This document shows positions 25,600-39,042 of a DNA stretch of 64,000 nucleotides, piece by piece; the first letter of the stretch is position 1; every line of letters starts with the position of its first letter. The stretch lies in assembly GCA_963082975.1 (NCBI GenBank), contig OY720350.1, positions 20,120,910 to 20,184,909 of the forward strand, written 5' to 3'. A model generated the notes under the pieces. The model made no database searches. It saw nothing but the letters and a program-made list of their open reading frames with translations, and was not told the origin of the DNA. This DNA is from Labia minor (taxonomy: Eukaryota; Arthropoda; Insecta; Dermaptera; Spongiphoridae). Made by a program: the position numbers and the translations under genes.

Positions 25600-25875
25600 A
25601 AAGGCGCCACAGGGTGAGAGGTAGCGTAGCAAGCTCACATTCTCGAGGACCCGGGTTTAAGTCCCGAGCCTGGCAAGGGAATTTCTCTAGCTGGGATGTA
25701 TGGGACGGAGTCAACCTCCTGGATCAACATTGGGAAGGTATTTGATAAAAAGTAGCGCCTCCGATCAAGAAAATCATGATAAAGGATGATAGGACAATTT
25801 CTACTGATCATTGGACACGTCATTGATATAACTGACGTGAAAGTCCTTGTCCTTGCGTAGGATGTACTCAGATCA
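25600..25875 (+). mobile_element. tRNA-derived SINE family 1
   Basis: The head resembles pol III boxes (GTAGCGTAGCAAGCTCAC; GGGTTTAAGTCCC as a degenerate B box), followed by the family body with AGTAGCGCCTCCG, TCAAGAAAATCATGATAAAG and CTACTGATCATTGG. Confidence 0.6.
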
Positions 25876-25879
25876 GAAG

Positions 25880-26750
25880 TTTGTTTTCTTAGGGATAATT
25901 CAAATGAACATAGTGGTTGTTATGAAATGATATTCTTTTCTTACATTACTTGAATTTAAATAAAAAAATTACATTATTTTTCGATCAAATCGTTATATAA
26001 GTATAATGATATTCACCTTACCTGTTTGACTTACCGATCTCATAGGACCTGTTTTGAATGAAATAATCCAGTTTTTAAGTATACCAGGTACTATCCAAGT
26101 ACCCACACAGAATGCATAAAAATGTTACGGTTTACATAAAATACTAATAATATCGTCTTTGAATAAACCCAAATTTTTTCAATTTTTTGATTATTATTGA
26201 ATAGATGATATCATAAAATATTCAAATCTAAAACACATAATAAAGACCCATTTGTGTCATTCTTATCATCAATTACAAGATCAATATCTATCTATTTAGG
26301 TCACGCTACTGCTCCGAGGGCTATCCTGAGTGCATTAATGATGATCACATGATGGGGAAAATTATATTACCTTTCTAGTTATTCTCAGTTCAATAGATAG
26401 TTCATAATTTGAAATAACTATGTTTTTAATTTACATCTTTCTTTACTAAATTTTACAAAAACGATGGAAACATATGGTATATATTAATAGATATAAATAA
26501 TCGTATCTTTTTGTTTAATTGCTATTAAAATTTATTGATAAAATTTATTACCAGGGGCGGTGAGTAATATTTTTTCTGCAAAGGAGGCGGAACTCCAAAT
26601 AAATTTTAGAAGCCCTGATCTAGTTGAATAGTTGAAAGATGAAACATAATTGAATTAAAAAAAAAATTTCAAATTAAATTTAAAAAAATTAAAATATAAC
26701 AAACATAAGAAAATATCTATAACTTATAAAAAAATACATTAGAAGAATTG
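25880..26750. other. Spacer between the phosphatase and SDR arrays
   Basis: AT-rich. The stretch around 26095-26190 (ACGGTTTACATAAAATACTA) is repeated at about 28420-28485, so it is old repetitive DNA. No gene seen. Confidence 0.45.
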
Positions 26751-26754
26751 ATTA

Positions 26755-26965
26755 ATAATTTTTTATTGACATATTAAAAATATATGAGTTCTCAGAAACC
26801 GTTAGATCGATTTTTTTGAAATCCACACCAAAGATAGTAGTTATAAAGAAAAATCGAGTTTTATTGATCACATCTCTGGGAAAAATCATCTTCATTAGTT
26901 TTTTCTTAATTTACGTCACAAATGACGTCACAGCCACCGCTTCCTTATATCTTACTTATATTATA
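26755..26965. repeat. Interspersed repeat related to 48120-48300
   Basis: Shares AACCGTTAGATCGATTTTTT-like and CAATAAAACTC/GAGTTTTATTG words in inverted orientation with 48120-48300, plus TGACGTCA motifs. Non-coding. Confidence 0.4.
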
Positions 26966-27155
26966 AATAAAATAAAATTAAAAATATTTGTTATATCCAT
27001 ATTTGTTTGTTTTTATTTTTTTTTTTTTTTTTTTTTGCATTAATAGATACATTTAAATTATTTGAAATTGTTTCACAACGTTTAGAAGATTTATCTTTAT
27101 TCGATATAGGAGAATTAAATGACGTCATCAATTTCGTCATACAAAATATTATATA

Positions 27156-27640
27156 CTAGCTGTTCAGTCCGCCTTGGGCGATCCAGGATAAAACCAATAC
27201 AAAGTGCATGATTCGTGATGATATGTAAAAAATCTCCTCATGTGAAATTTGGTGTGAAAATAACCCTTCCCTTCCTATCGTCGATCGCCAATACTACCAC
27301 TTCCGGTTTCCGGATATACACCAAAAGTTGATCAATTCATCATACTGATGCATTAAATAAATATACCAAATTTCATCAAAATCCGTTGAGCCATTCAAAC
27401 TGTACACATCTATACGGACGGACGGACGGACAGACATCATGCTAAAAATACTTTTTACCGACCGACGATAATAAGGGAGGTATTGTTTTTACACCAAATT
27501 TCACATGTGGAGATATTTACATATCTCCACGAATCAAGCATTTTCTTAACAGAAAAACGTATTTTTAGCATGATGTCTGCCCGTCCGTCCGTCCGTATAG
27601 ATGTGTACAGCTTGAACGGCTCAACGGATTTTTTAATCTT
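27156..27640. mobile_element. Composite of Helitron-like end and two opposed HINE fragments
   Basis: A CTAGCTGTTCAGTCCGCC terminus with hairpin CGCCTTGGGCG (27156-27182) joins a minus-orientation HINE piece (about 27183-27455). That joins a plus-orientation HINE piece starting ACCGACCGACGATAATAAGG. Confidence 0.5.
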
Positions 27641-28491
27641 TTTTTTAAGGCAAACTTTCTTTATTATTACTTTTTCTAAATTTCGGAAGGCGAGGCTTGG
27701 AAGGGCTAATTTATGGGGAAAGGAGGAGGCCCTATTAAATATTCAATTGTTTTTTTTTTAATTTAATTAATAAAAAAAAAATAATTGAATATCGCGATTA
27801 TTTTCTTTAACTTTTTATTTTCATTTTGATTTATACAATTTCATAATTTAAAATTTGATATATTTTAAATATTTTACTATATAGGTAGAATTAATTATTA
27901 TTATAATTTCTCAATTTAAAATTAAAATGCAAACATCACAAAAAAGAAATCATATATATTATAAAAATATAGCTCGTTTTCATTATTATTTCTTTTTAAC
28001 TTACCAAATATAAAAATATTTTATTTTTTTTTTATTATGGAAATTATTTCATATGAATATAAATATATTGTAATCGAATATATCTATACTCAATAATAAT
28101 ATAATATTAATAAATTTTCAAATTTTTTTCTTATCATTGTACTGATAAATCATATTTGGAAAGAAATAAAATATAGTTAAGCTTATTTAAAAAATTAACT
28201 TGATGTATAATTTTTATTAATTATAAACATGTGGTACAACTTATTTTAAATAAATAAATAAAATTAGATCTCCGAAAAATTTTTTTAATTTTGTTAGATC
28301 AAAGATTCTTATTCTTTAGCTGTGTGTGTGTGTGTGACTTACAAATCCCATACGATCATTTTGCTTATTCTTATGTGTATTCTGTCCCAGTGTCCCCGCA
28401 AAAATTCTCCGGGAGATAAAAATGTCTCGGTTTACATAAATAATAATATCATCCGTGAATAAACCCAATATTATTCAATTTTTACCGACCG

Positions 28492-28837
28492 ACTATAGTA
28501 AGGGATGTATTGTTTTCACACCAAATTTTACATATGGAGATTTTTTACATATCTCCACGAATCATGCATTTTGTATTGGTTTTATCCTCGGGAAAAATCA
28601 TCTTCATTAGTTTTTTCTTAATTTTAAATTATATGACGTCACCCAGCCCTTCATGACGTCACAGCCTGGTCTTGCATATATATTCTAAATAAAATAAAAT
28701 TAAAAATTTTTATGTCCATATCTGTTTTTCTATTACATTAATAGATATATTCAAATTATTTGAAATTGTTTATGTAGCTGGAAATTAATTTACTTCAAAC
28801 CGTTGGTCGGTTCGGACCTGGCCACAGGTCAACTTAT
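28492..28837 (+). mobile_element. HINE copy f, internally deleted
   Basis: Both ends are present (TTACCGACCGACTATAGTAA and the hairpin end) but the microsatellite and central block are gone, leaving 346 bp. Confidence 0.65.
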
Positions 28838-29204
28838 TTTTTTAAGAACCAAATTGAAAAAATTTAGAAAAAAACTGGACTAGATTTATGAATTAATTTC
28901 CATATATGAAAAATTATTTTGGAAATAGTTCCTCCAACTGAAAAATATACTGGAACCAAAGAAGGTTGAGATATATAAAATGTTAATTGGGTATGTAACT
29001 AATGTATTACTTACTAAATTTTTTTTTAGTACTAATAAAAATTGAAAAATTAAATTATTATAATTTAATAAAAATATTTTTATTATTCATTACCTTGGTT
29101 TAAAAAAAAAATTCTTAATAACAATAATAAAGTTTCTATAAATAATTGATTACTTATCTATTATTGAAAATTTAAGTTTAACGCAATTTAAAATAAAATG
29201 CATT

Positions 29205-32200
29205 TTAAGAAATAGTTGGTATTTTGATATCAGGTGCTTTGATAGGATCCCAATCGCCAAGTTTTACTATTTTCACACTCTCATGCCAAAGTTGAGTAGC
29301 AAGATTTGAATCTTTCGCTTGTTCCGATGGTTCTTTTAAATTGCAATTACTGAAACAGAAAAAAAAATATCATAATAGCTTTTGATATCTTTATCTTAAT
29401 ATTATTATATCATACTTCCTCCTTACAAATGTCTACTCCATTGAATATTGCACTAAATTTTTCAAATTTAAATTAACATTTATTATTACTAGTATGAATA
29501 AGAAGGTGGCTTTAAAGGATATATATTATATTTAATGTTTGAAAATAAAATTCTAAAGGTTTTTAAGAAGAAACTAATCTAGAAACGAACTTTGGGTAGA
29601 CAACACTGTGCACTGATAAGGAAAAGGTAGATATGAGGGAATTGGGAGAATATAATAATTTGTTGATTTAAAAAAAGAGACGATTGAAGAATTATGATAA
29701 GATGCCTTGTAGAATTCAAATGTATATAGATATTTACTTTATACTAATTGACATTCACGAAAAGTAATATTAAACAATATTAGATTAATTAATTAATAAA
29801 TTAAAAATTAAGAAAATTACAGCGAAATGCGCATAACGTAAACAAATGAATAAATTAGAAAATATTTAATATTTTGTATATTATATTTTTTGCAATTTAA
29901 GTTTTATAATACGTCAAAGATATATGATGATATATTTTCTTTAGATTATATTATAATACTTGACATTCACTATAAGTAATATTACACTTAATTCCATTGT
30001 AAAATGTACAAAATAGTATTGAATTAATTAGTGAACATATTAAAAATTAAGAAAGATCATAAAGAGAAAATTAAATTCTAAATGAAACACTAAATAGGTA
30101 TACGAGGTTTGTTCAAAAGAAAGGGTGAATTTTGAATTATTTCGAAATGTCTTTATTTATTCATCAATCATCGTCCAATGGTCGAAGCACTTTTGAAATG
30201 CGCTTTTCAGTATGGCCATCAGCAGGTTCTTCGATTCCGACTGTATCTCATCAATTGTGGAGAAAGGCTTTCCTTTCATTAGTCTCTTCAGTTTTGGGAA
30301 TAGGAAAAAATCACATGGAGCTAAATCTGGTGAATACGGTGGTGAGGCATGTTTAAGGTGGCGTTTTTGTCAAAAAAATCACGAACAAGGAATAATGTGT
30401 GAGCTGGTGCATTATTGTGATACAAAATCCATAATTTGTTTTTCCACAATTCTGATCATTTGAGCCGTATTGCTTCACGCATACATTGCATAACTTCCTT
30501 GTAGTATTTCTTATTAGCATTACAACCTGTTGGCAAGAACTCAAGATGCACCACGCCATTGTAATCGAACAGTGAGCAAAACCTTCACATTTGATCAAAC
30601 TTGGCGTGCTTTTTAGGTCGCTTGAATCACTTATAAACATATTTTTGAGACAAAGTAGACTCACAGAATACCACAGTCAACATTTTGAATGCTCTGGAGC
30701 ACTTTATTCCATTTTTAACGCAAAATTTAATACAGATTCTTTCAAAAATCAAAGAACACACAAAACCGTGACTAAATTTTTCACATGTCAAAAACAAACT
30801 ACTAATCTAAAATGGCTGATAATCTCAACATATGAAAAACATATGTGTACCAACATAACAAAAAAATTTCGATAATCGAATGTACACAGACCGCGAAAAT
30901 TCAAAATTCACCTTTTCTTTTGGACAGACCTCGTGTGTATACTCGTATCTATATAATTAAACGACTACGCAATCCTAAACTCCTTCTAAATGGCTTCATG
31001 AATCTTAATGGTAAAATTAAATTAAATTAAATATTACTCCTAATTGATTAATATTTTCTAAAACAAAGTAAGTAATATTTCGGCGCTAATATTTTATTAT
31101 TGGACAATCAATTGATAAAACGAGAATATAATTTAATTAATAAATTGTACCTATAATATAGTCCTGTTTCATTTTCACATTTTTCATCCACTGCACAGTA
31201 AATCGAAGTTTGTGCTCCCTGTTGAGCACTCTTAATAAATATTTTGGCAAAAATAGAATAAATAAAAGAAAATCCTCGGAAATAAGTATCACTTAAATTA
31301 CGATGGATTTCGGTTTTTACAACACCAGGATGAAGCGCATATACTGTTACGTTTTGTGCTAGGAAAATAATAATATTAAAAAAATAGTCATTTATATGTA
31401 TCGGTGTTAAAATTGTATATTTTTTAATTTTACTCAACTTACCTTCCAATTTTCGGGCTAATTCTTTTGTAAAAAGGATATTTGCTAGTTTACTATTACA
31501 ATAGGCTTTAATTGAATCATAGTTATTTTCTAACATTAAGTCTGAAAAATCTAATTCCGCCCCTGAAAAAAATTACGATCTATTAGATGTTTCTGTCTAT
31601 TACATATTATTTTATTTTCAATAAATAATATAAATTAAAAATAGTTTTTTAATCAAATTTCATTCATCTCCTCTTTAGCAATTTTATATACCTGATACAA
31701 TCACTTCATACCATCATATTGTTGTATCTTGAATATTGTATTGTAAAATTCTCAAAGAAATATTAAATAAATTAACAAAAAAAACTTTTTAATATACACA
31801 CTTTTTAATCAAAAGTTCCCAAAAAATATAAAATAAAATATTAATTAAACCTTGAATATTATCCTTTACATATGCCTAACAAAAAGGCGTGGGCGCATAT
31901 GAACATAAGTAGTAAGTAAAGAATTTAATATTATTATATGCCCCCACGTCTTTTTGTTAGGCATATGTAAAGGATAATATTCAAGGTTTATTATATTATT
32001 TTATATTTTATATTTTTTGGGCACTTTTGATTAAAAAGCGTGTATATTAAAAAGTTTTGTTATTAATTTATTTTCAAACTTTAGGTTTTTTTTTTATATT
32101 TTTTTTTAATATTTTATTGTTGCTTGGCAGATGTAAAACAATGCACTATTGACTACAAATTAAATCTATTACTCTCTAACATATATTAGATTCTTCGCGA

Positions 32201-35200
32201 AGTTTCTAGGCCTTTTCTAGAGAATATTGCTTATACAAGTGTCTTATTATGCCATCGGCATACTCCCGGCACCGTGTTCTTTTCTGAATCACAGAAAAGC
32301 ACAAGCACATTGTATAGAATATCTATAGAAAATATAAAATTGAAAAAAATTGTAAATATAAATATACTTAAATATAACATTGTATTAACATTAATTAATC
32401 ATTTAAAAGTCCGTATTTTTTAAAAATTCAAAATATTTCCTTTTTATTATTGCAGTGTCATCGACTTTCAATATACGTTTCAAATTTGATTGAAATCACT
32501 CAACTAGACGTGGGTTAAAATCAAATTACAAATTATTATCATTACAGACAGACAGAAAAGTGAAGTTAATAAAAAGCGTATAAAACCAAATTGAATTTAT
32601 CAAGTTAAAAATTTATTTTATTTATTAATAAAAATTTACAATTAATGAATGAAAAGAAGAAATTTAAATCATGTGTATCAACAAAGATGATAAATAAAAA
32701 AAAAATCATTAAGAAATTATAAAAAATCAAACATTTATTAATAATAAATTTAGAAATAAATAAAATATTATTTCACTTTTATTTTTCAATTCTTTCTTTA
32801 TATTTATCACTAAATAAATCTATTTTTTATTTTGTTTATTTCAATATCTTATATTAAAAGTAACATTAAATGAAAAAAACTTACAATTATGCGCAACTGA
32901 TGATACATTCACAATCCTTGCTGGGCTTGAAGATCGAATTCGAGGCAGTAACAGACAAGTTAATAAAAAATGACCGAAATGATTTACACCAATTTGATAC
33001 TCTAAACCATCTTCAGTAGATTTCTTTGGGCAAGCCATCACCCCTACATATAAAAAATTAAGTTAAGATCCAAAATCACATATTCAACTTTTCTTTTCTC
33101 TTGTCACACCCTCAGACTATTTAATCCTTTTAATATAAGATTTAAAAGATTAATAATTAATCAAATTAAATAAATTGAATTAGTTAACATCAAATTATTA
33201 TATAACTTATCATTTTATAATATGAATATTAATAAAATATTTATTTATTTAATTTCACTTTTTATCTTTAAATAAAACTCCATGCAGTCTGGGAGGTAAT
33301 ACGGTTTTCTTTCAACCTCGCGGTTCCTGGTTCAAGTCCCAGGCTTGGGATAAGGAAATTTATCTCTTGTTGGAGTCTATAAGAACAAGCTTCTCCCAGT
33401 CTGCATGTTAAAAATTGGGTGGCTACTTTAAATGGAAAATAAAGGTCAATGATCAAGAAAATCAAGATAAATTTAGAGGATTCGTTGTACTGATCATTAG
33501 GTGGTAGACACCGTACTTAAATAAGATGTCCAAAAGTCAGAGAGGTATTATATCTAAATGCCTATATTCTTTAGATTTAAAATTTGAAAAAAATCATACG
33601 AAACTAAAATATCAAATTCCCATATATAATTATATAGGGTAAAGCATACAGTCGTTGGCCCCCTTAAGCAATAAGCAGGGAAAAATCCTAAAAAATATAG
33701 TTATTGGCCTAGGTATTCTATAGTGATTATACAACCATACAACGCGATCGATAACATAACCATAGTTACCATTTTAAAATAAAAATCTTTTATTATTTGT
33801 GTTTTAGTGATAGGGGGCCAATGACTGTATACCCTATGTCACGGATGGCGAACCTTTTTCAATGCCGTGCCACAAAATTATAAAAAATCTTTTTGAAGTT
33901 ACAAACGTGCCACAAAATTGTCATTTTTTTCTCTACCACCTGTACCCTTTTAGCTTGAATATATAATCGAATATTTTTGTATAACTTCTAACTATCCTGT
34001 ATAAGAGTGTTATAATTTTAAATATTAAACTTTATCCCAAAAAAATAAAATAATTATTAAAAAATTTGGAATTTATTTTTAGTAAAAATATATATTTCCT
34101 AAAAATTTTTTTTTATTTTTATTGTATGGAAATTCTTTAATTGATTTTAGTTTGTAGTTTTTAGTTGTAGATAATGACAAAAAAGGCAAAATTTATATTT
34201 GATACCGTGAACCACTTACATTTTCTTGTTTTGATAATGTTATGTTAAATTCTAGAAAAAGATTGCGATTCTGGCACTCCAACCGTCCTATGCGTAAAGT
34301 AAAGCTTGATATAAATTTTATAAAATTAATTATTTTTTTTTTTTAATAAATATTGATAAAATTTACAGCATATATTAAAATAAGAGCATATAAGAATATT
34401 CTGGTAATAGGTGTATTTCATCGCCCCAATCAATTTTGAGTTTATAACTTCACAATTTCCCAGACAAACAGACAAAATGACAGACACGAAAAATAATAGG
34501 GAATTCAAGCGATATTTGAGCTTAATAAAATGTATAATTTGCCGGTTTAATCTACTAATATAGATAAATAAATATTCAGAACTTCAAATTTCATAAATTT
34601 TAATTTTAATGTGATTTATTCATTTTTAATTTATCTCTATTGTAAAAGGTTATAATTATTAAAAATATAATTTTGTCTTTATGCGTGACATGAAATTTTT
34701 CAAACGTGCCACTTTTGGCACGCGTGGCATAGGTTCGCCATCCCTGCCCTATGTATAATTAAATATGTTTAATAAATTTTTTGATTAAATTTTTCCCAAA
34801 TTCGTTTCATGCTGAGTTATAAATATGTATAATTAAAATTGTTTATCAAATAAAATAATAAATATATAGTTATTGTTTTTTACTGTGAAAAGATTTAAAT
34901 AATATTAAGTTGAAAAAAATTCATTTATACCTGCATTATTGATCAGAATATTTATTTTGGGACAACTTTCATATAAATATTTTGAAGTTTCCCGAATGGA
35001 TTTAAATGAACTTAAATCCAAATTTTTTGATGAAATTTTTCCCAAATTCGTTTCATGTTGAGTAATATTTTTGATTGAATTGATTGCATCTTCAGCTCGT
35101 TTATCATCACGACACAAAATAATCACATTTGCTCCTAGGAATAAAAAAATAAATTTACTCTAACAAACAATTTATAAGTATACTCTTAATATAAATAATT

Positions 35201-35687
35201 TTTTAAATTTTTTAATTTAGATAACATTACTGGTATTAAGAGAAAAATTTAATAAATAAAAATATAATATTTAATACTCTTAAATATTATTTATTAATCA
35301 TTAAAAAAAAAATAGAATGAATGAATTTTATACTTTATGTTAGTAATATATAATACATAAATACAAGTGATATTTTTAGAAAATTCTTGAATTAATTAAA
35401 ACAAATTATATCAAAATAAAAACAAAAAAAAGGAATTATATAAAATATACCTACTTACTATAAAATAAATAAAATACATAAAATTTATAAATATAATTTA
35501 AATATATATTTGCAATTTTTTTTTTAATATTTATTTATATATATATATATATAATTTTTGTAAACAAACCTCTTTTATATAAATCCAATGCAGTTTCTTT
35601 TCCAATTCCTGTATTTCCGCCAGTAATAATCGCTGTTTTTCCATCTAAACGTGCTTTGGAATTACAATATGCACTCCAAAGAAACAT
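29205..35687 (-). CDS. Retinol dehydrogenase 11-14-like short-chain dehydrogenase, copy 1 (6 exons)
   Basis: NAD(P)H-dependent oxidoreductase of the classical SDR family, closest by motif to the RDH11-14 group, which reduces retinaldehyde-type and lipid aldehydes. The substrate here is unknown. Exons in coding order: 35570-35687, 34931-35134, 32885-33043, 31443-31562, 31151-31358, 29205-29349; phases 1,1,1,1,2; 317 aa, the usual length. It has [10 protein letters not shown] (nucleotide binding), an Arg after the second strand (ILCRDD, fitting NADP preference), [13 protein letters not shown] with the structural Asn, RIVNVSS with the catalytic Ser, YCNSK as YxxxK, and [13 protein letters not shown]. 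An in-frame TAA 6 bases upstream of the ATG fixes the start. A splice acceptor just upstream (exon edge about 35707) implies a 5' UTR exon. No clear N-terminal membrane anchor is visible. Confidence 0.9.
30102..30934 (-). pseudogene. Mariner-like element with decayed transposase
   Basis: Inverted ends of about 35 bp (ACGAGGTTTGTTCAAAAGAA and complement) next to TA. The minus strand encodes a C-terminal transposase part, [20 protein letters not shown] followed by LKRLMKG, with the third catalytic Asp. Upstream frames hold FDYNGVVH-type fragments out of frame. At 833 bp it is shorter than a normal 1.3-kb mariner. It lies in the last intron of SDR copy 1. Confidence 0.8.
31781..32057. mobile_element. 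Fold-back MITE
   Basis: Two arms of about 120 bp (31781-31899 and 31937-32057) are nearly perfect inverted copies around a loop of under 40 bases. Shared word: CCTTTACATATGCCTAACAA and its complement. It lies in an intron of SDR copy 1. Confidence 0.75.
33284..33550 (+). mobile_element. tRNA-derived SINE family 1, best-preserved copy
   Basis: The B box is close to consensus (GGTTCAAGTCC). The body includes TCAAGAAAATCAAGATAAAT and GTTGTACTGATCATTAGG. Inserted in intron 2 of SDR copy 1. Confidence 0.65.
33840..34746. mobile_element. hAT-type element with perfect 8-bp target duplication
   Basis: Flanked by CCCTATGT on both sides. Ends are CACGGATGGCGAACCT and the complement of CAGGGATGGCGAACCT. 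The interior is AT-rich; 34376-34500 holds another repeat also seen at 13030-13160 and 44830-44940. No transposase seen. Confidence 0.85.
34774..34824 (-). pseudogene. Relic of SDR exon 2 in intron 2 of copy 1
   Basis: About 50 bases nearly identical to part of the adjacent exon 2 (35020-35070), including TTTTTCCCAAATTCGTTTCA. No splice sites or open frame extend from it. It sits next to the right end of a hAT element, so it may be filler DNA or a duplication remnant. Confidence 0.6.
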
Positions 35688-36091
35688 TCTTTAAAATTTT
35701 TCCCCCTCTATAATAAGTAACAAATTTTATTTGAATCACTCATGATCGCTTCTTTAAATTTTTAAATGTTTATCTTTTCAATTCCATTTATTAATCAAAT
35801 GTTTATAAATAAATAAAATAATTTTAGAAATAATTAGAAATTGAATAAAATATATAAAGAAGGTTGAATGAACTGTTGAAATAATTTAAAAAAAAAAAAA
35901 AACCGAATTGTTTTTTAGAATATTTTATTTGATAATTATATTTACATATTAATAAACATATAATATATAATAATTAATTTAATATTATTATTAAATAATC
36001 AAATAATAATAAATAATACAAAAATACTTACAAATGAATAAATAATCGCCAAAAACATTCAAGCTTTTACACTTTAAATCAAAATACTTAC

Positions 36092-36151
36092 TTTTCTTAT
36101 CAATTTTATCTTGTCAGGTGTGTTTTATCTAAATTATTCCTTTATAAAACG
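36092..36151 (-). promoter_or_regulatory. Candidate promoter-proximal region and 5' UTR exon of SDR copy 1
   Basis: Reading the minus strand, a TATA-like TTTTATAAAGG (about 36141-36151) is followed by TTTAGATAAAAC and GACAAGATAA and then a strong donor GTAAGTATT (36083-36091). This could splice to the acceptor just upstream of the copy 1 start codon. A similar block precedes copy 3 at 59573-59601. Promoter function is inference. Confidence 0.35.
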
Positions 36152-36691
36152 GAGAGATGGATTTTATTTATATATATTTGAGCATCTTTTCTTTATAGTC
36201 ACGAATATACTGATGTAATATATGGTCGTATAAAACAAAGATATTAACAAAATTTTATGTACCTTCTTTGATCCTCTTTATTCATTAGAATATCCATCAT
36301 GACATTGAAATTTTACTTTCACAATTATATGAAAGTTGAATAAGAATAGATTTATTTTTTTTTTATTTTATTTTAGGTGAAGGAAGTATATCTACATTTT
36401 AAAGAATATCATTTAATATTTTTTCCATTTTAATAAGAAATATTATAATATGGTTAAAGTTTTTTAATTTGTAATAATAATTAAATTAAAGTTGCTGACA
36501 CATGGATTAAAGTATCAGTCTCTTTGTTCTCACGTCACAGATGCATATTTCAATAAGCTGACTAAGATTAAAATAATAATTCTGAAAATGTAACTTTCCA
36601 TATTTTAAAATAAATTTCAATTATATTTTATCTTAACAATAATTCAATGAATGAATTATGAAATATAATAAATTGACTAATATTAAAAAAT

Positions 36692-37266
36692 CTGGAGTGT
36701 CTCCACTCGACTATCTCGCAAATTTGAATTGGATTAAATAACATATATTGATTTAAATTTAATTAAATTATAAATTAAAATTAATAAATAATATTCATTA
36801 AACCAGCGCATGTTTGGCTCTTTGTTGATGGCGCGTGATTTGCGATGTTAAAAAATTAATTCCGGTACTTTCAGCGATTCAATCAAGCTGAAATTCTATA
36901 TATAGGAGTTTTATACAATTTTTAATCATGTGATAAACTATCAAACTTATATCTTTATTTTTACGGTCAGTTTAGAGTAAAAAAAATCAAAACGTTGTAG
37001 GTAATGACCCTCTTCCGGTTGGGCTACATTTCTCCAAAGTTGTTAGAAAAATATGAATTTTGAATAATGCCCATATACCAAATTTCATTATTCTAGCTCA
37101 AACCGTTTTTGCGTAAACTTGGTTACATACATACACACATACACACACAGACATTTTTCTCAACCTTAGTGAAAATAATTCATGAACCTTCAAAACGTAT
37201 AAAAACATCAAAATCTCAACATGGAAAATTTTCATGATTGCAATACTATCTCTGGCGAGATAGTAA
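36692..37266 (+). mobile_element. Non-autonomous family B element, copy 3
   Basis: Begins CTGGAGTGTCTCCACTCG and ends with the CTATCTCTGGCGAGATAGTA hairpin, with a short (CA)n tract near 37130-37150. Confidence 0.6.
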
Positions 37267-37269
37267 AAA

Positions 37270-39040
37270 TGTAAATGCATATAATCTAATATGTAATATG
37301 AGCATGTGGGAATTTTTTTTCTGAATGAAAATTAAAATTAATGAAAAAAATATGGATAAAATTTTCTTAAGTGAGCAAATTCAATGTTCATATAAATTTT
37401 ATATTACTACAAATTCGAAAACAGTACATATTTTATTGAATTTCAATCCAAATTCTTTAGAAAAACTTTTTAAATTTTTACATAAATGATGGGTTTTTGG
37501 AGTAAAAATAGTAGATTAAACTAAAAATGTATTTCCGGGATTTAGACAATGTTCTTTTAATAAAATAATTTTCCCTTAATTATTTAGTAGAGGGGCTAAA
37601 AATATAAACAAATATAAAAAAACATGAATGTGATTGGTGAGAATAAATTATTTAAAGCAGTGTGTGTTTCTCATCTGGGGTTTTGCTAATTAATTAGATT
37701 TAAAAAAAAATAACTCAAATTTATTATGCATCCCGACAATATTTAATAAATTTCTCCAAATGTGAAATTTAGTGTGAAAAATAATAAATTATAAATTTTG
37801 AAGAAAATAAAAATATTTACATATTTGTTTACATTAGTTAGTAGTATAGAAATATATTTTATGTATTATGCCAAAAAATAAGTTAAACAAAATGGCTTTT
37901 TTTCATTAAATTAAACTTTTACCCAAATATAAGTATTATCTATTACAAAATTCGATATTTTGTATTTTTTTGAAAACAATACAGGGAGGAAATTAAAAAA
38001 TTTTAACATGTGAAAGTCAACTTTAAAAAAAGTTTTGTAAAATTCGCATATCCTTCAGCTCAAAGAGAAAATTTAGAAACAATTATAATGTTCAAACATA
38101 AATGTAACAATGACAAAGTATATTCGATCATTGAATATTGAACTATTCGTTTCGATAAGGAATATAAAAAGAACAAGAGTGAATTTTTTCCAAGTTGTGA
38201 TTATACTTTATAAATGAAAAATTTCCAATTTGAAATGAAATAATTTTGAAATATTAAAAAGATAAATATTTTTTGTTGCAAATTCTTTTACATCTTATGT
38301 GTTTGAGCATTAACGAAAATAAAACCTAAAAATTATTATTATTATGAGAAGTTATTCGCCGGGTTATTTCGACGTTAATTGTGAAATTTGAATCTAGACG
38401 TTTCGGTGCCCATTTTGGCGCCTTTTTCAAGAGAGTTTTTTTATGAGATGGAATTGTTGGATTCTGGGACTAACCATGGGGGGGGGGGTTTCGAAAGAAA
38501 GAATCCATGACACTAGCATCAGCACGGAGATACTTTGTGCTGTCAGTGTCAAATTGTATGTTCGAATATATATATAAATATATATATAGTTTAATGTAAT
38601 AATTTAATGTTTTATTAATCATATTATATAAGATAAGGTTGAAAATGAATAAAAATCTAATACAAAAAACTAGACTCATATAATTCACACTCTGTATTAT
38701 TAATAATAATTATTATTTTATTTGAGTACATTTTTAAAAAGTAAAAATAGGGGTTATATATATTATATGTGAAATTTATATAGATTTATATTATAAAATC
38801 AGTAAAAATATTAATATATATTAGAAAATATATCTTTAATTATTACTAATAAAAACAATTACGTTGTAAATTATAATTCAAGTGATTTTTTTTTAAATAA
38901 CTTTTTTCTTACATTTGTATTTTTATTTGGACCTTAACGATAGTTATAAGGATCTTAATGTTATTTATATTATTGTTTATTTTAAGCAAACAAAAAGAAA
39001 AAGAAATGTAAATGTTTATAAAAACAAATCAATTTTTTGG
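37270..39040. other. AT-rich spacer between SDR copies 1 and 2
   Basis: No gene. A short piece at 38390-38435 (CGTTTCGGTGCCCATTTTGG) looks like a transposon 3' region. A G9 run lies at about 38478-38488. Confidence 0.4.
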
Positions 39041-39042
39041 CG

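Noticed and set aside
30132-30875. Several ORFs of 74-103 codons on both strands
   Set aside because: They are shadows or frameshifted pieces of the mariner transposase on the minus strand.
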